Source of the DNA: Serratia plymuthica NBRC 102599
GTDB taxonomy: Bacteria; Pseudomonadota; Gammaproteobacteria; Enterobacterales; Enterobacteriaceae
Reading direction: 5' to 3'
Assembly: GCF_001590925.1 (NCBI RefSeq)
Contig: NZ_BCTU01000003.1
Span: 1 to 64,000 of the forward strand
Length of the DNA stretch: 64,000 nt
The notes under the pieces were generated by a model. It made no database searches. It was not told the DNA's origin and saw only the letters and a program-made list of their open reading frames with translations. Shown here piece by piece: positions 1 to 8,931 of this stretch (position 1 is the stretch's first letter; every line of letters begins with the position of its first letter). The position numbers and the translations under genes were made by a program.

Positions 1-3000
1 TACCCGCTGAGCCACCTTGCTCCAGTCACCATTGCTCAATTGCGGCAACTTGACGTTTTTCGGGTTGAGCGGTTTGCCCGCCGCGTCCTTGCTCCAACCC
101 ATCGCACTGTCAAAGCCGTTGAGCGCCCCGCCAATCGCCATGGCGGTCGCGGTCGCCTTGACGCTTTCGTTACTGCCCAGCACTTTCAGGGTTTTCGATA
201 GGTTGCCCTGATTTTCCACCAATGCCACTGCCGCTTGGGAGGCAAGCGACGACATCCCGGCCGTCACCGCACCACTGGTCACTGCACCACCACCAATGGC
301 CCCGGCAACATTGCTGGCAGCTAGCGCCGTGAGCGAACTGCCGGCGGTCACTGCCGCCGCCGCAATGGCAATCACCGCCGCCACCGCCGGGTTCAGATGT
401 TGGCTCTTGTAGTCCCAGCTGTCGTAGGCGTCCTTGACGGTGTTCCACTGCACGTCGTTGCGTTTGTTGAGGTCTTTTACCCAGGTGGTGCCCGGCGTAT
501 TACCCAGTGCATCTATCGCGCTTTGCAGCGCCTGGCCGTTTTTCACTTTAACGTCGGCGCTAACCCCTTTTGCCGCATCGACGGTCAGCGTACCGCCAGT
601 ATGAATGCTCGGCAGCACCCACTTGTTGTCTTCATAGCCTTTATTGGATTGCTTGATGAAGAAACCTTTCGAGTTGCTGATCGTTTGCTCGAAGGAGGTA
701 TTTTTTACGGCACGGAAGTTGACCTGCCCATATGTGCTGGTTAATCGAGCGTTCTGCCCGGCGGCGATTTTACTGGCTTCATAGGTGCTGTCGTCGCGGC
801 TCATTAGGTTGATGTTGCCGGCGGCAGTAAACTCGGTGACCTTATTGGCTACATCATGGCGAGTCTGCTTAACTTCGGTTTTCTTGCCCCACCATTTACG
901 CTTGGTTTCCTTTTTCTCGTAATGGCTGGACTCTTCCATCGCTTGGGCATAGAGATAACCTCCCTTGGCCGCTATGTCCATATTGCCGGCGCGCATGGCT
1001 TCGGCCTGGTTATACGCGTTGACCTCAGCCCTCTGACGAGCCTCATCCGGCTCCTTGAGTTGCGCCTCTTGACGCGCAGCCGTCAGGCGATTTTGCGCTT
1101 CGTTTTTACCGTTGTTACCCTGATTGATACGCTGGGTAGCCAGAATGACGTCATTTTGGGCCGTTGCGAGGCTATTTTTCGCCGTAGCAAGCTCATTCTC
1201 GCGCTGTGTAACAAATTTTTTCCAACTCCCCACCTCCGCTGACCAACCGTTTCCATACTCGTGAGGTGGATTATTGCTAATAAACTCGTCGCGCCCGTTT
1301 TCTGCTTCTCTAACGGCGGCTTCTGCTTGCTGAACAGCGGATACGCGTTGAGCAACAGCAAGCTCAGCATTCTTTTTGTCCTGCTGTGCCTGGTTAATCT
1401 GCAGTTGCGCATTCTGAATCTGCTGCTCAGCTACCGCAATGCGCTGGCCCCAGTCAGTCACCGCGACCGGCGGCTTCCAGTTGGCACCCAACCCCTTAAC
1501 CACCAGTTTGGTTGCCTGGAACAAAATGCTGCCATTAGAAATGATCGTCATCAGGCCCCCGGCAGTTAGCTCTGTGCCCTGCTGGGTTCGTGTTTCGGTA
1601 AATTCCTTGTTGCCCTCGCGGTAGGTATGATTTTGCACTGCCTCGAAACGCATGTCTCCGCCCGAGGTCAGGGTCATGTTACCGCCGGAGCTCAGTTTGG
1701 CGCCGTAGGTCAGCAACTGGTTGTTGGCCGCCGCCGTCAGGTTTTTTCCAGCATTGATGGTCGTTACCGCATGACGGTCATCCTTGTTGTTGTCGTTGGC
1801 GGCATCGATGGCGGAATAGGCCACGTTGGACAGCCACAGGTTTTGCCCGGCCAACAACGTGATGTTGCCGTTGGCGGACAACGAGCCACCCTGAGTGCCC
1901 AGGTCACGGGCCGTGTTAATGAGCAGGTTGCCACCGGCGTGTATCCGGCTGCCCAGCTCCGGGGTGCGAGAGGAAACAAAGGGATGGCCATAATTGCCGT
2001 CCAGCGCGCGGTAGTTGAGGTCGGCATTGTGCCCGGCCAGCAGCGTCACGTCCTTGCCGGCATGGATGTTGGCGCCGCGCAACGCCAGATAGCCGCCACT
2101 GTTGAGCGAGACCGAACCGGTGGCCTTCATCGCACCGACCTGAAGCAGGCCGTTGAAGTATTGCAGTCGCTTGTCCGCCGGCAGGTCTTCGCCAGGACGA
2201 TTGCGCGTCAGAATGGCGTCATTCTTAATGATGGAGATGCTGCCTGGGGCCGTCATGCTGATATTGCGGCTCTGTGACGCCAGTAACGTATTGAGTAGGG
2301 TAATGGTACTGCCCGCCGTCAACGTCAGGTCACGTGATGCCTGTAGACTGCCCAGCCAGCGAACGCCGTCCGGGTGGTAATAGTTGGGCTTTTCACTGGT
2401 GTGGATCTTGATTTCACCGGTGCGGGCGGTCAGCGTGACGTCCTGCCCTTTCAGTTCGCTTTGCCAGGCATCTATGGTGTTGCCGGCACTCAAATCCAGC
2501 GCTTTACCTGCGGACAGAATGCCCTGCCCCAGCACGATGCGGTCTTCGGCAATGGCTGTGAGATTGCCGCTGGCGTTAATGGCGTCGGTGCTGACGATGT
2601 TGGCCGCATGCAGGAGTACATTCTGCCCTTTGACGGTTTCGGGGCGGCCGGTCGTTTTGACGTCATTGAGCTGATTTTCGTTGGGCGTTGGCGTTTGGAT
2701 GTCTATCCGGTTTTTGAAATCCGCCACCAGGTTGCCACCGGCCTGCAACAGGGATACAGAGTACCCTTCCGCCGCCCAACTTTTCTGCGTGCCTTTCCTG
2801 ACGTAGAGGATGTATTCCGGCGTCGTCGTTTTCGCATCCTGCCATTTATGTCCCAGTACGACGTTCTGATTGGGTGTTTTCTGTTCGAACAAGGCGTAAT
2901 CATTCAGGTTGCCAAGGGTTTCACTACGGACGCTCAGATTATTGCCAGTTAAAATCAGGTCTTTGCTCGCCTTTATTGTACTGACGTGGTTCCAAAGCTC

Positions 3001-4467
3001 CGACACATTGATATAGGCGCTCTTACCTGAAATGATCTCAGCCGGTTTGCTGTCCCTTACCACGGTAAAACGCGCGTGCTCACTGTTAACCCAGGGTGTT
3101 TTTTTGAAATCGATATGCCCCAGCCATGTGAAACTTTTGTCTTCGAGCTCAGCCAGATAGTCAAAGAATCGGTAGTCGAATTGGTCCTGATAAACACCGT
3201 CAGCCAGCCAACGATCAATATCCTTGTTGTCTTTCGGTGCGTTGGTCGAGGAAATGGTAAACTGTTGGCGCACGTTATCGAGTTTATTGGTACGAATAAC
3301 CAAATCACCGCTGTTGGTCAGTATCTTCGCCGAACGGTTCTCAACGCTATTCGCCTTATTGCCCTGCGCATCCTTCTGGATCCACATATTTTTGTTAGCG
3401 TGAAGCTTGGCGTTTTCTCCCGCATTGCGGACATGATCGCTGAAAATGCGCATATCGCCGCTGGTGCTGGTTTGCCCGTCGTTTACCAGTCTGGTAGCCG
3501 CCAACGTGGCGTTGCCGTCGGCCTGCACGATAGCTCCCGGCGTGACATGCAACTCTTTAGCGCTGACATTGAGGTCTGTTTTGCTGTGCGTTGTACCATT
3601 AAGCGAGATTTTGCCATTTACGCTCAACGTGACATCTCGTTGTTTGCTGGTGAGATCTTTCAGATTCACCCCGACCCCATCCTCATTGGCCACGAGACGG
3701 ATCTTATTGGCATACATACCGCCCAATGCTTTGGTGTCCACCGCGAGCACAGGTTTAGCGCCTTCGCCGGCGATAGGCTTGATGGTGCCGTCTTTGAAAC
3801 TGACGCGGTTAGCCCCCAGGGTCAGCGACAGATTATTGGCGTTGATCTTGCCATTCAGTTCGGTAGCGCGGCTGATGATGTCGACGTAGTCGGCGCTGTT
3901 GCCGTCCAGCCCTTTGCCGCCGATGGTGACGCCACCCTTTTTCACCTCCAGCGCTTCCAGCGCGCCCTGCTTGTCGAACTGCGGTTTACCGGTAGTCAGG
4001 GTGACGCCGGGAGCGTTGATAAAACCACAACCGTCGCAGCTGATACCATTGGGGTTGGCGATCATCACGTTGGCCTTGTTGCCGAACACCTCAAGCTTGC
4101 CCTGCAGTTCGGAACGGCTGCCGCCGGTGACTTCGTTGATGATCAAATCGGCCGGTTTACCCTTGAGGTTAGGGTTGCCGTTGATAATATCGACACCTAG
4201 CTGCGTTTTTCCGCCCTGTGTCGCATTGTTCAGCACAGCACCCGGAGCCCCGACGTTGAAATCCTTATAGGTGTTATGAGAAATGCCCGCACCGTTCGGC
4301 GTGGCGATATTCACCACCGGTACGTTACCCGGTTTGATGACCACCTGAGTGTTGCCGTTGGCGGCGTTGATACCCGCGGCAAAGGCGGGGTGCAATGGCT
4401 GCAGCGCCGTCAGATAAATCAGCAAATAGCTGATACTCCGGAGTAACGGGTGGTTGAGCTTATCCAT
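1..4467 (-). CDS. CdiA-type two-partner secretion exoprotein, partial (C-terminus beyond window)
   Basis: The minus-strand frame is open from the ATG at 4467 to base 1 (1489 codons) and runs off the window, so the toxin tip and any immunity gene are not visible. A signal segment ending near AFAA (about residue 30) is followed by a TPS (haemagglutination activity) domain. VVNIATPNGAGISHN and ANPNGISCDGCGFIN (about residue 136) match the CdiA/FhaB class. Filamentous repeats follow. Residues about 1004-1170 are an Ala/Gln/Glu-rich coiled coil, unusual inside such a repeat region. Residues about 1350-1463 (Ala/Gly-rich, with SLASQAAVALVENQGN) resemble DUF637, which precedes the toxin region in many CdiA-like proteins. 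The start has a good ribosome site (AAGGAGTGAATA). Its transporter gene lies 63 bp upstream. It could equally be an adhesin or haemolysin, since the deciding C-terminus is missing. Confidence 0.85.
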   Translation of the reverse strand, partial: MDKLNHPLLRSISYLLIYLTALQPLHPAFAAGINAANGNTQVVIKPGNVPVVNIATPNGAGISHNTYKDFNVGAPGAVLNNATQGGKTQLGVDIINGNPNLKGKPADLIINEVTGGSRSELQGKLEVFGNKANVMIANPNGISCDGCGFINAPGVTLTTGKPQFDKQGALEALEVKKGGVTIGGKGLDGNSADYVDIISRATELNGKINANNLSLTLGANRVSFKDGTIKPIAGEGAKPVLAVDTKALGGMYANKIRLVANEDGVGVNLKDLTSKQRDVTLSVNGKISLNGTTHSKTDLNVSAKELHVTPGAIVQADGNATLAATRLVNDGQTSTSGDMRIFSDHVRNAGENAKLHANKNMWIQKDAQGNKANSVENRSAKILTNSGDLVIRTNKLDNVRQQFTISSTNAPKDNKDIDRWLADGVYQDQFDYRFFDYLAELEDKSFTWLGHIDFKKTPWVNSEHARFTVVRDSKPAEIISGKSAYINVSELWNHVSTIKASKDLILTGNNLSVRSETLGNLNDYALFEQKTPNQNVVLGHKWQDAKTTTPEYILYVRKGTQKSWAAEGYSVSLLQAGGNLVADFKNRIDIQTPTPNENQLNDVKTTGRPETVKGQNVLLHAANIVSTDAINASGNLTAIAEDRIVLGQGILSAGKALDLSAGNTIDAWQSELKGQDVTLTARTGEIKIHTSEKPNYYHPDGVRWLGSLQASRDLTLTAGSTITLLNTLLASQSRNISMTAPGSISIIKNDAILTRNRPGEDLPADKRLQYFNGLLQVGAMKATGSVSLNSGGYLALRGANIHAGKDVTLLAGHNADLNYRALDGNYGHPFVSSRTPELGSRIHAGGNLLINTARDLGTQGGSLSANGNITLLAGQNLWLSNVAYSAIDAANDNNKDDRHAVTTINAGKNLTAAANNQLLTYGAKLSSGGNMTLTSGGDMRFEAVQNHTYREGNKEFTETRTQQGTELTAGGLMTIISNGSILFQATKLVVKGLGANWKPPVAVTDWGQRIAVAEQQIQNAQLQINQAQQDKKNAELAVAQRVSAVQQAEAAVREAENGRDEFISNNPPHEYGNGWSAEVGSWKKFVTQRENELATAKNSLATAQNDVILATQRINQGNNGKNEAQNRLTAARQEAQLKEPDEARQRAEVNAYNQAEAMRAGNMDIAAKGGYLYAQAMEESSHYEKKETKRKWWGKKTEVKQTRHDVANKVTEFTAAGNINLMSRDDSTYEASKIAAGQNARLTSTYGQVNFRAVKNTSFEQTISNSKGFFIKQSNKGYEDNKWVLPSIHTGGTLTVDAAKGVSADVKVKNGQALQSAIDALGNTPGTTWVKDLNKRNDVQWNTVKDAYDSWDYKSQHLNPAVAAVIAIAAAAVTAGSSLTALAASNVAGAIGGGAVTSGAVTAGMSSLASQAAVALVENQGNLSKTLKVLGSNESVKATATAMAIGGALNGFDSAMGWSKDAAGKPLNPKNVKLPQLSNGDWSKVAQRV

Positions 4468-4530
4468 TATTCACTCCTTTGAAATGATGTTGGTTTTAGA
4501 CATCTGCGGGCGTCTTACCCTGTGCTGACG

Positions 4531-6210
4531 TTATAACGTGAAGGCGGCTTGCCAGTAGGCCACCCAATGATCCGGTTGCAAGCTGCCAGGGTGCTTCAGG
4601 GGTTTACCGACGGTGAACGACTGATTGAACCATCGCCCATTCAGCGAAGCGCCCAGCGCCATGCCACTGACGTTTCCACCGTCGATTTGCCCGGCGCGCC
4701 CCTGCACCCAGCCGGTATCCAACGCGCCAATCAAAGAGAGGTCCCCCAGCCCCGGCTGCGTCATCCATTGCCAGTTGAGCTCGTTACGCCAGTACCCACC
4801 GCGATTGCCGGTCAGGTATTGCTCCTTGAAGCCGCGAACCGAATACTGCCCGCCAACGGAGACGCGCTCGCTGGAGTACAGGTTATCCGGCGTAGTTTGC
4901 CCGTAGGCTGATGTCAGGTAGTACAAAGAGGGAGTCAGAGGATAGAAGTAACTGGCGCTGAGGCTGAGTTTGCGAAACTCGCTGCGCGGCGCATTGGTAT
5001 GCTCCGGGTCATCCGTGGTGGCACCCAACATACGTAGGCCGTGGCTTACCGTCGGGTTCAGCGTCAGATAGCCGCGCCCGGCGACCGCGCTATAATTCCC
5101 GCCGAGGCTAAATACGCTGAGCGTCGGGCTGCTGATAGCCAGACGTTCGCCCGCCAGTTGGTTCTCTGTACGCCTGCGCGTCAGCCCTATGTCGACAGAA
5201 AACTTGCGCGAACCGTCCCGCAACAGCGTGCGGTTGGCACCCAAACGCTGGGTTTGACTATTTCCCTTATAGCGGTAAGCGTCGCCATTGAACGGCACGT
5301 TCTGGAAAAAATCATTCCAGGCATATTGATAGCTGAATAGCCAGTAACCGTAGGGCAAGGTCACACCGCCGTTGAGGCTGCGGCTGCGATGGCTATGGCT
5401 GAAATCGCTGTTACGTGCCGCAGAAAATGACCACTGTTCGGCAAGGCGCAACGGATTATCCAACGTTATGCCGGCATTCATCTGCCCGGTGCCCGTACTT
5501 TTCTGGCCGCTGTTGTCTGCACCAAAAGAAAGTGCAACGGGCAAACGCGCGGAACTGCGCCGCAATACCACGTTTGAATAACCAGAATGCGCTCCAGGCT
5601 GGATATCGATGCTCACTTGCTGCGAAGGCAACCGATTGAGCTGTTCCATCCCCTGTTCAATATCCCGCAGGTTCAATACCTCATCGACCCTGCCGGGGAA
5701 CGCCATACGTAACGCCAGCGTGTTTTCTCCATCAAGCGTAATGGATTCCACCCGTCCTTCATTGGCGCTGATGATCAACGTACCGCCAGCAATATCCTGA
5801 TCCTGCAGGAAGGCCTGCGAGGTGATATAGCCGCGTTGCAGATAGGCATTGGTGGTTTCTCGCACCAAGCGATTGATGTGGTTCAACGTCAGGCAACGAC
5901 CCTGGTAGGGATTTGCCAGTTTTTCTTTCACCGACCAGGAGAGATGCTCCGCCCCCTGAAATACAATGCGTTGTACGTTGTGGCAGGTTTCCTCGCCGGC
6001 ACTCGCCACAGGCAGTGGTAATGCAGGCAACGCGACATTGTTTTGCAGTGCTTCACGCTGCTGCTGCGCCTGTTCCAGCAACGTTTTTTGCTGTTGGGTA
6101 ATGCTGTCGCGGTCGACCGGGCTGGCAATTTCCGCGGCCTGAACGCAATGAAAACGCCCGACACTGGCCATAAACGCCAAAGCCCAGATGCATAGCTTCC
6201 ATGCACACAT
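4531..6210 (-). CDS. TpsB/CdiB-type outer-membrane transporter (ShlB/FhaC family)
   Basis: Omp85-superfamily transporter that exports the exoprotein encoded next to it. The 559-residue length is typical of the family. A signal peptide (residues about 1-25, ending VQAA) is followed by a Gln-rich linker. The POTRA region spans about residues 70-225 (CHNVQRIVFQGAEHL; LIISANEGRVESITLDGEN), and a beta-barrel fills the rest. The conserved VRGF motif of the FhaC lid loop is near residue 459. It is followed by the exoprotein gene in the same direction, the usual B-A order. The family is certain; whether this pair is a CDI, haemolysin or adhesin system depends on the truncated partner. Confidence 0.93.
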   Translation of the reverse strand: MCAWKLCIWALAFMASVGRFHCVQAAEIASPVDRDSITQQQKTLLEQAQQQREALQNNVALPALPLPVASAGEETCHNVQRIVFQGAEHLSWSVKEKLANPYQGRCLTLNHINRLVRETTNAYLQRGYITSQAFLQDQDIAGGTLIISANEGRVESITLDGENTLALRMAFPGRVDEVLNLRDIEQGMEQLNRLPSQQVSIDIQPGAHSGYSNVVLRRSSARLPVALSFGADNSGQKSTGTGQMNAGITLDNPLRLAEQWSFSAARNSDFSHSHRSRSLNGGVTLPYGYWLFSYQYAWNDFFQNVPFNGDAYRYKGNSQTQRLGANRTLLRDGSRKFSVDIGLTRRRTENQLAGERLAISSPTLSVFSLGGNYSAVAGRGYLTLNPTVSHGLRMLGATTDDPEHTNAPRSEFRKLSLSASYFYPLTPSLYYLTSAYGQTTPDNLYSSERVSVGGQYSVRGFKEQYLTGNRGGYWRNELNWQWMTQPGLGDLSLIGALDTGWVQGRAGQIDGGNVSGMALGASLNGRWFNQSFTVGKPLKHPGSLQPDHWVAYWQAAFTL

Positions 6211-6250
6211 TTAAAAACATCCATTTACGATAATTTACATAGATTGGCGA

Positions 6251-6298
6251 ATTATAAACATTTATCCCTTCTCGTCCATACGAATGAGAATTGTTTTT
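6251..6298 (-). promoter_or_regulatory. Candidate promoter with Fur box for the tpsB-tpsA operon
   Basis: On the minus strand a perfect -10 (TATAAT, 6256-6251) lies 16 bp after a 4/6 -35 (TGGACG, 6278-6273). Immediately upstream, 6280-6298 contains AATGAGAAT followed by a T-rich half, matching 11 of 19 positions of the Fur consensus when read on the plus strand. The Serratia shlBA haemolysin, another two-partner system, is known to be iron-regulated, so Fur control is plausible here. The match is moderate and untested. Confidence 0.4.
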
Positions 6299-6408
6299 AT
6301 TCAAAGTGCGGAAAATAGCGAAAGTTCAGGGGATACCCGTGAAGGAGCGGGAGGACGAGTGGGGCAATGAACTAAAGGGCATTGAAGCTAATGAGCTCCA
6401 GTGGAACG

Positions 6409-6428
6409 GGGCGCAGCATGCTGCGCCC
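6409..6428 (-). terminator. GC-rich palindrome after pstB
   Basis: GGGCGCAG-CATG-CTGCGCCC forms a perfect 8-bp stem 9 bp downstream of the pstB stop. There is no clear T-run on the minus strand, so it may be an mRNA-stabilising hairpin or a weak terminator of the pst operon. Confidence 0.4.
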
Positions 6429-6436
6429 AACAATCC

Positions 6437-7250
6437 TTAACCGTAACGCCCGGTAATATAATCCTCGGTGCGGCGCTGACGCGGTGAAGTAAAGATATCG
6501 TCGGTCGCGTTGTATTCCACAAGTTGCCCTTGGTGAATAAACGCCGTGTAATCGGACACCCGCGCCGCCTGCTGCATGTTGTGGGTAACCAGCACCACGC
6601 TGTACTGCTGTTTCAGCGCGGAGATCAGCTCTTCGATGGTCAGGGTGGAGATTGGATCCAGCGCCGAGGTCGGTTCATCGAGCAACAATACTTCCGGCTC
6701 AATGGCTATCGCCCGCGCAATCACCAACCTCTGCTGCTGGCCGCTGGAAAGGCGGAACGCATTCTCGCGCAACCGATCCTTGACCTCATGCCACAGCGCT
6801 GCGGCGCGCAGCGAACGCTCTACCGCCTCGTCCAGGATCCGCCGGTCGCGCACGCCCTGTAGCCGCAGGCCATAGACCACGTTTTCATAAATCGACTTTG
6901 GGAACGGATTAGGGCGCTGGAACACCATACCGACCCGCCGCCGCAGCGCTGCCACGTCGATCTGCGTACCGGAAATGCCCTGCCCGTTGAGTTGCAGCTC
7001 ACCTTCGATCCGGCAGTTATCCACCAAATCGTTCATGCGGTTAAAACAGCGCAGCAACGTCGATTTACCGCAGCCGGAAGGGCCGATCAGCGCCGTAACG
7101 CGGTGCTTGGGAATACGCAGCGAAATATTGTGCAGTACCTGTTTCTCGCCATAAAACAAGGTTGAGGCCATTCACCGCCAGCGCGGTATGTTCATCATCA
7201 AGATGCTGGACATCCAGCCGGGGCAAACTGCCTGGCGTCATCAAACCCAT
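6437..7250 (-). CDS. pstB: Phosphate ABC transporter ATP-binding protein PstB, frameshifted near its 5' end
   Basis: ATPase of a Pst-type phosphate importer. The main frame (7171 to 6437) holds the aromatic A-loop (FYGEKQ), Walker A (GPSGCGKST), Q-loop, signature region LSSGQQQR, Walker B (LLLDEP) and H-loop (VTHN), ending in [10 protein letters not shown] like other PstB proteins. The natural start appears to be ATG 7250, which has a strong SD (GGGGAG) 28 bp after pstA. It encodes a PstB-like N-terminus ending LAVNGLNL in a different frame. One extra A on the plus strand at 7158/7159 separates the two parts; removing it joins NLNL directly to FYGEKQV. As read, translation from 7250 gives a 61-residue product. 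Full function would need internal initiation at ATG 7171, which has only a weak GGTGA upstream. It is either a sequencing error or a real mutation; the ATPase core is otherwise intact. Confidence 0.85.
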
Positions 7251-7278
7251 TACGCACTCCCCAGAAATAACGTCATTG

Positions 7279-8931
7279 TTACTGCGACCATGCTCTGTAC
7301 CGCTCCCTCAGCGAATGGCGGATGCCCATCGCCGCCAGATTCAACCCCACCACAATCGTCACCAGCAGAAACGCCGTGGCGAACACCAGCGGCCGTGCGG
7401 CTTCCACGCTCGGGCTCTGGAAGGCCATATCGTAAATCTGGAAGCTCAGATGCATAAACTTCCGCTCCAGATGCAGATACGGGAAAATATCGTCCACCGG
7501 CAGCACCGGCACGGATTTCACCACGCCCACTAGCATCAGCGGCGCCGTTTCCCCGGCGGCGCGCGCCACCGCCAGGATCAGGCCGGTCATCATCGCCGGT
7601 GCGGCCATCGGCAGAACGATACGCCACAGGGTTTCCGCACGGCTGGCGCCTAATGCCAAGGATCCCTGGCGCAGCGTGGCGGGAATGCGCGACAGCCCCT
7701 CCTCGGTAGCGACGATCACCACCGGCAGCGTCAGCAACGCCAGCGTCAACGCCGCCCACAGCACGCCAGGCGTACCGAAGGTCGGGTTGGGCAGCGACTC
7801 CGGGTAAAACAGCTGATCGAGGGTACCGCCAATCATATAAACGAAGAACCCCAGGCCAAACACGCCATAAACAATCGACGGCACGCCGGCCAGATTGACC
7901 ACCGCAATGCGGATCAACCGCGTAAGCAAATTATTGCCGGCATACTCGTGCAGGTAAACGGCGGCGATCACGCCAAACGGCATCACCACTATCGACATCA
8001 GGATCACCATCAGCACGGTGCCGAAAATCGCCGGGAACACGCCGCCTTCGGTATTGGCCTCACGCGGGCTGTCGCTGAGGAATTTCTTCACCTGCTCGGC
8101 CCAGTGCACCAGCTTCTGGGTGGTGTTCATTGCATTGGGATACCAGGCATCGCGCACCTGGCTGAGCGCAATGGTATGAACCTGCCCGTGCATGTCACGC
8201 AGCAACAGCGCATCGCGCTGGCGATCGCGGTTCAGCCCTTCCAGCCGGTCAGACAACTGCCGATACCGGCGTTGCAACTCCAGCCTTTCAGCCCTGATGG
8301 AAGCCTGCGAACGAGCGTCGAGCTTGTCATCGCGCTGCAGGCTCTTCTCGCGCAGGCGCAGCGCATCGAACCTTTGGTTGATGCGCGCCATATCGCGAAA
8401 TTGAATGTCGTGCGCCTGCCGCGAAAGCGCGGCAATCTGCGGCAAACGCTGCTGCAGCGCCTGGTTGATATTGCGCCCGGTCAAAGGCTGGCCGTCTTCC
8501 AGCATCCCCGCCAAATAGCCATAAGCGGTGCCGTTGCTGTTGCGCTCCAGCACCAGCAGATCGCGCGGCGTGCTCTGCCGCAGAATATCGCTGGCCAGCA
8601 GCGTGCGGAAATCCTGCCCTTCGCTCTCGCGGTTGCCGACTTTGATCAGATAGCGTTCAAAGTTCTGCGCATTCCCCGGCGGCAGCGCAACGCCGGACTC
8701 CTGCAACTGGCGGCGGGGAATGTTTTGCTGCTGGTACAGCTCGCCGATCATCATCACCGGGCCGGCCGCGCTCTGATTCAACTCAAACTGGTAAACCGGG
8801 CTGGGCCAGAAATAGCGCATCCCCTGCCCGGCCAGCAGCAGCATGATACCGAGCAACGCCAGCAGGCTGACGGTCACCGAACCGGCGGTCAGCCAAATCC
8901 ACGGCGAACCGCTTTTCACCCAGTGCTTCAT
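7279..8931 (-). CDS. pstA: Phosphate ABC transporter permease PstA (long form)
   Basis: Inner-membrane permease subunit, 550 residues, against about 300 for the classical E. coli PstA. After TM1 (residues about 15-40) comes an extra extracytoplasmic insert of roughly 260 residues. Its middle (about 160-250) is a charged coiled coil (RQLSDRLEGLNRDRQRD). The transport core follows from about residue 290, with the permease loop motif EEGLSRIPATLRQGSLALGA. Its start overlaps the pstC stop by 4 bp (ATGA), so the two are translationally coupled. The long form occurs in enterobacterial pst clusters adjacent to ppk. The insert may replace or modify contact with a binding protein; that is inference. 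Confidence 0.92.
   Translation of the reverse strand: MKHWVKSGSPWIWLTAGSVTVSLLALLGIMLLLAGQGMRYFWPSPVYQFELNQSAAGPVMMIGELYQQQNIPRRQLQESGVALPPGNAQNFERYLIKVGNRESEGQDFRTLLASDILRQSTPRDLLVLERNSNGTAYGYLAGMLEDGQPLTGRNINQALQQRLPQIAALSRQAHDIQFRDMARINQRFDALRLREKSLQRDDKLDARSQASIRAERLELQRRYRQLSDRLEGLNRDRQRDALLLRDMHGQVHTIALSQVRDAWYPNAMNTTQKLVHWAEQVKKFLSDSPREANTEGGVFPAIFGTVLMVILMSIVVMPFGVIAAVYLHEYAGNNLLTRLIRIAVVNLAGVPSIVYGVFGLGFFVYMIGGTLDQLFYPESLPNPTFGTPGVLWAALTLALLTLPVVIVATEEGLSRIPATLRQGSLALGASRAETLWRIVLPMAAPAMMTGLILAVARAAGETAPLMLVGVVKSVPVLPVDDIFPYLHLERKFMHLSFQIYDMAFQSPSVEAARPLVFATAFLLVTIVVGLNLAAMGIRHSLRERYRAWSQ

Noticed and set aside
3076-4200. Long plus-strand open frame (374 codons) opposite the exoprotein gene
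   Set aside because: It mirrors the continuous minus-strand TpsA frame, which has clear domains; the plus-strand translation shows no family pattern or ribosome site.
1-6210. Assignment of the two-partner pair as the ShlBA haemolysin
   Set aside because: The N-terminal signal and TPS segments (VVNIATPNGAGISHN, CDGCGFIN) and the DUF637-like part fit CdiA-type proteins better than ShlA.
7150-7175. Programmed +1 frameshifting in pstB
   Set aside because: The junction lacks a rare or stop codon and any recognisable stimulator; a single inserted base is the simpler reading.
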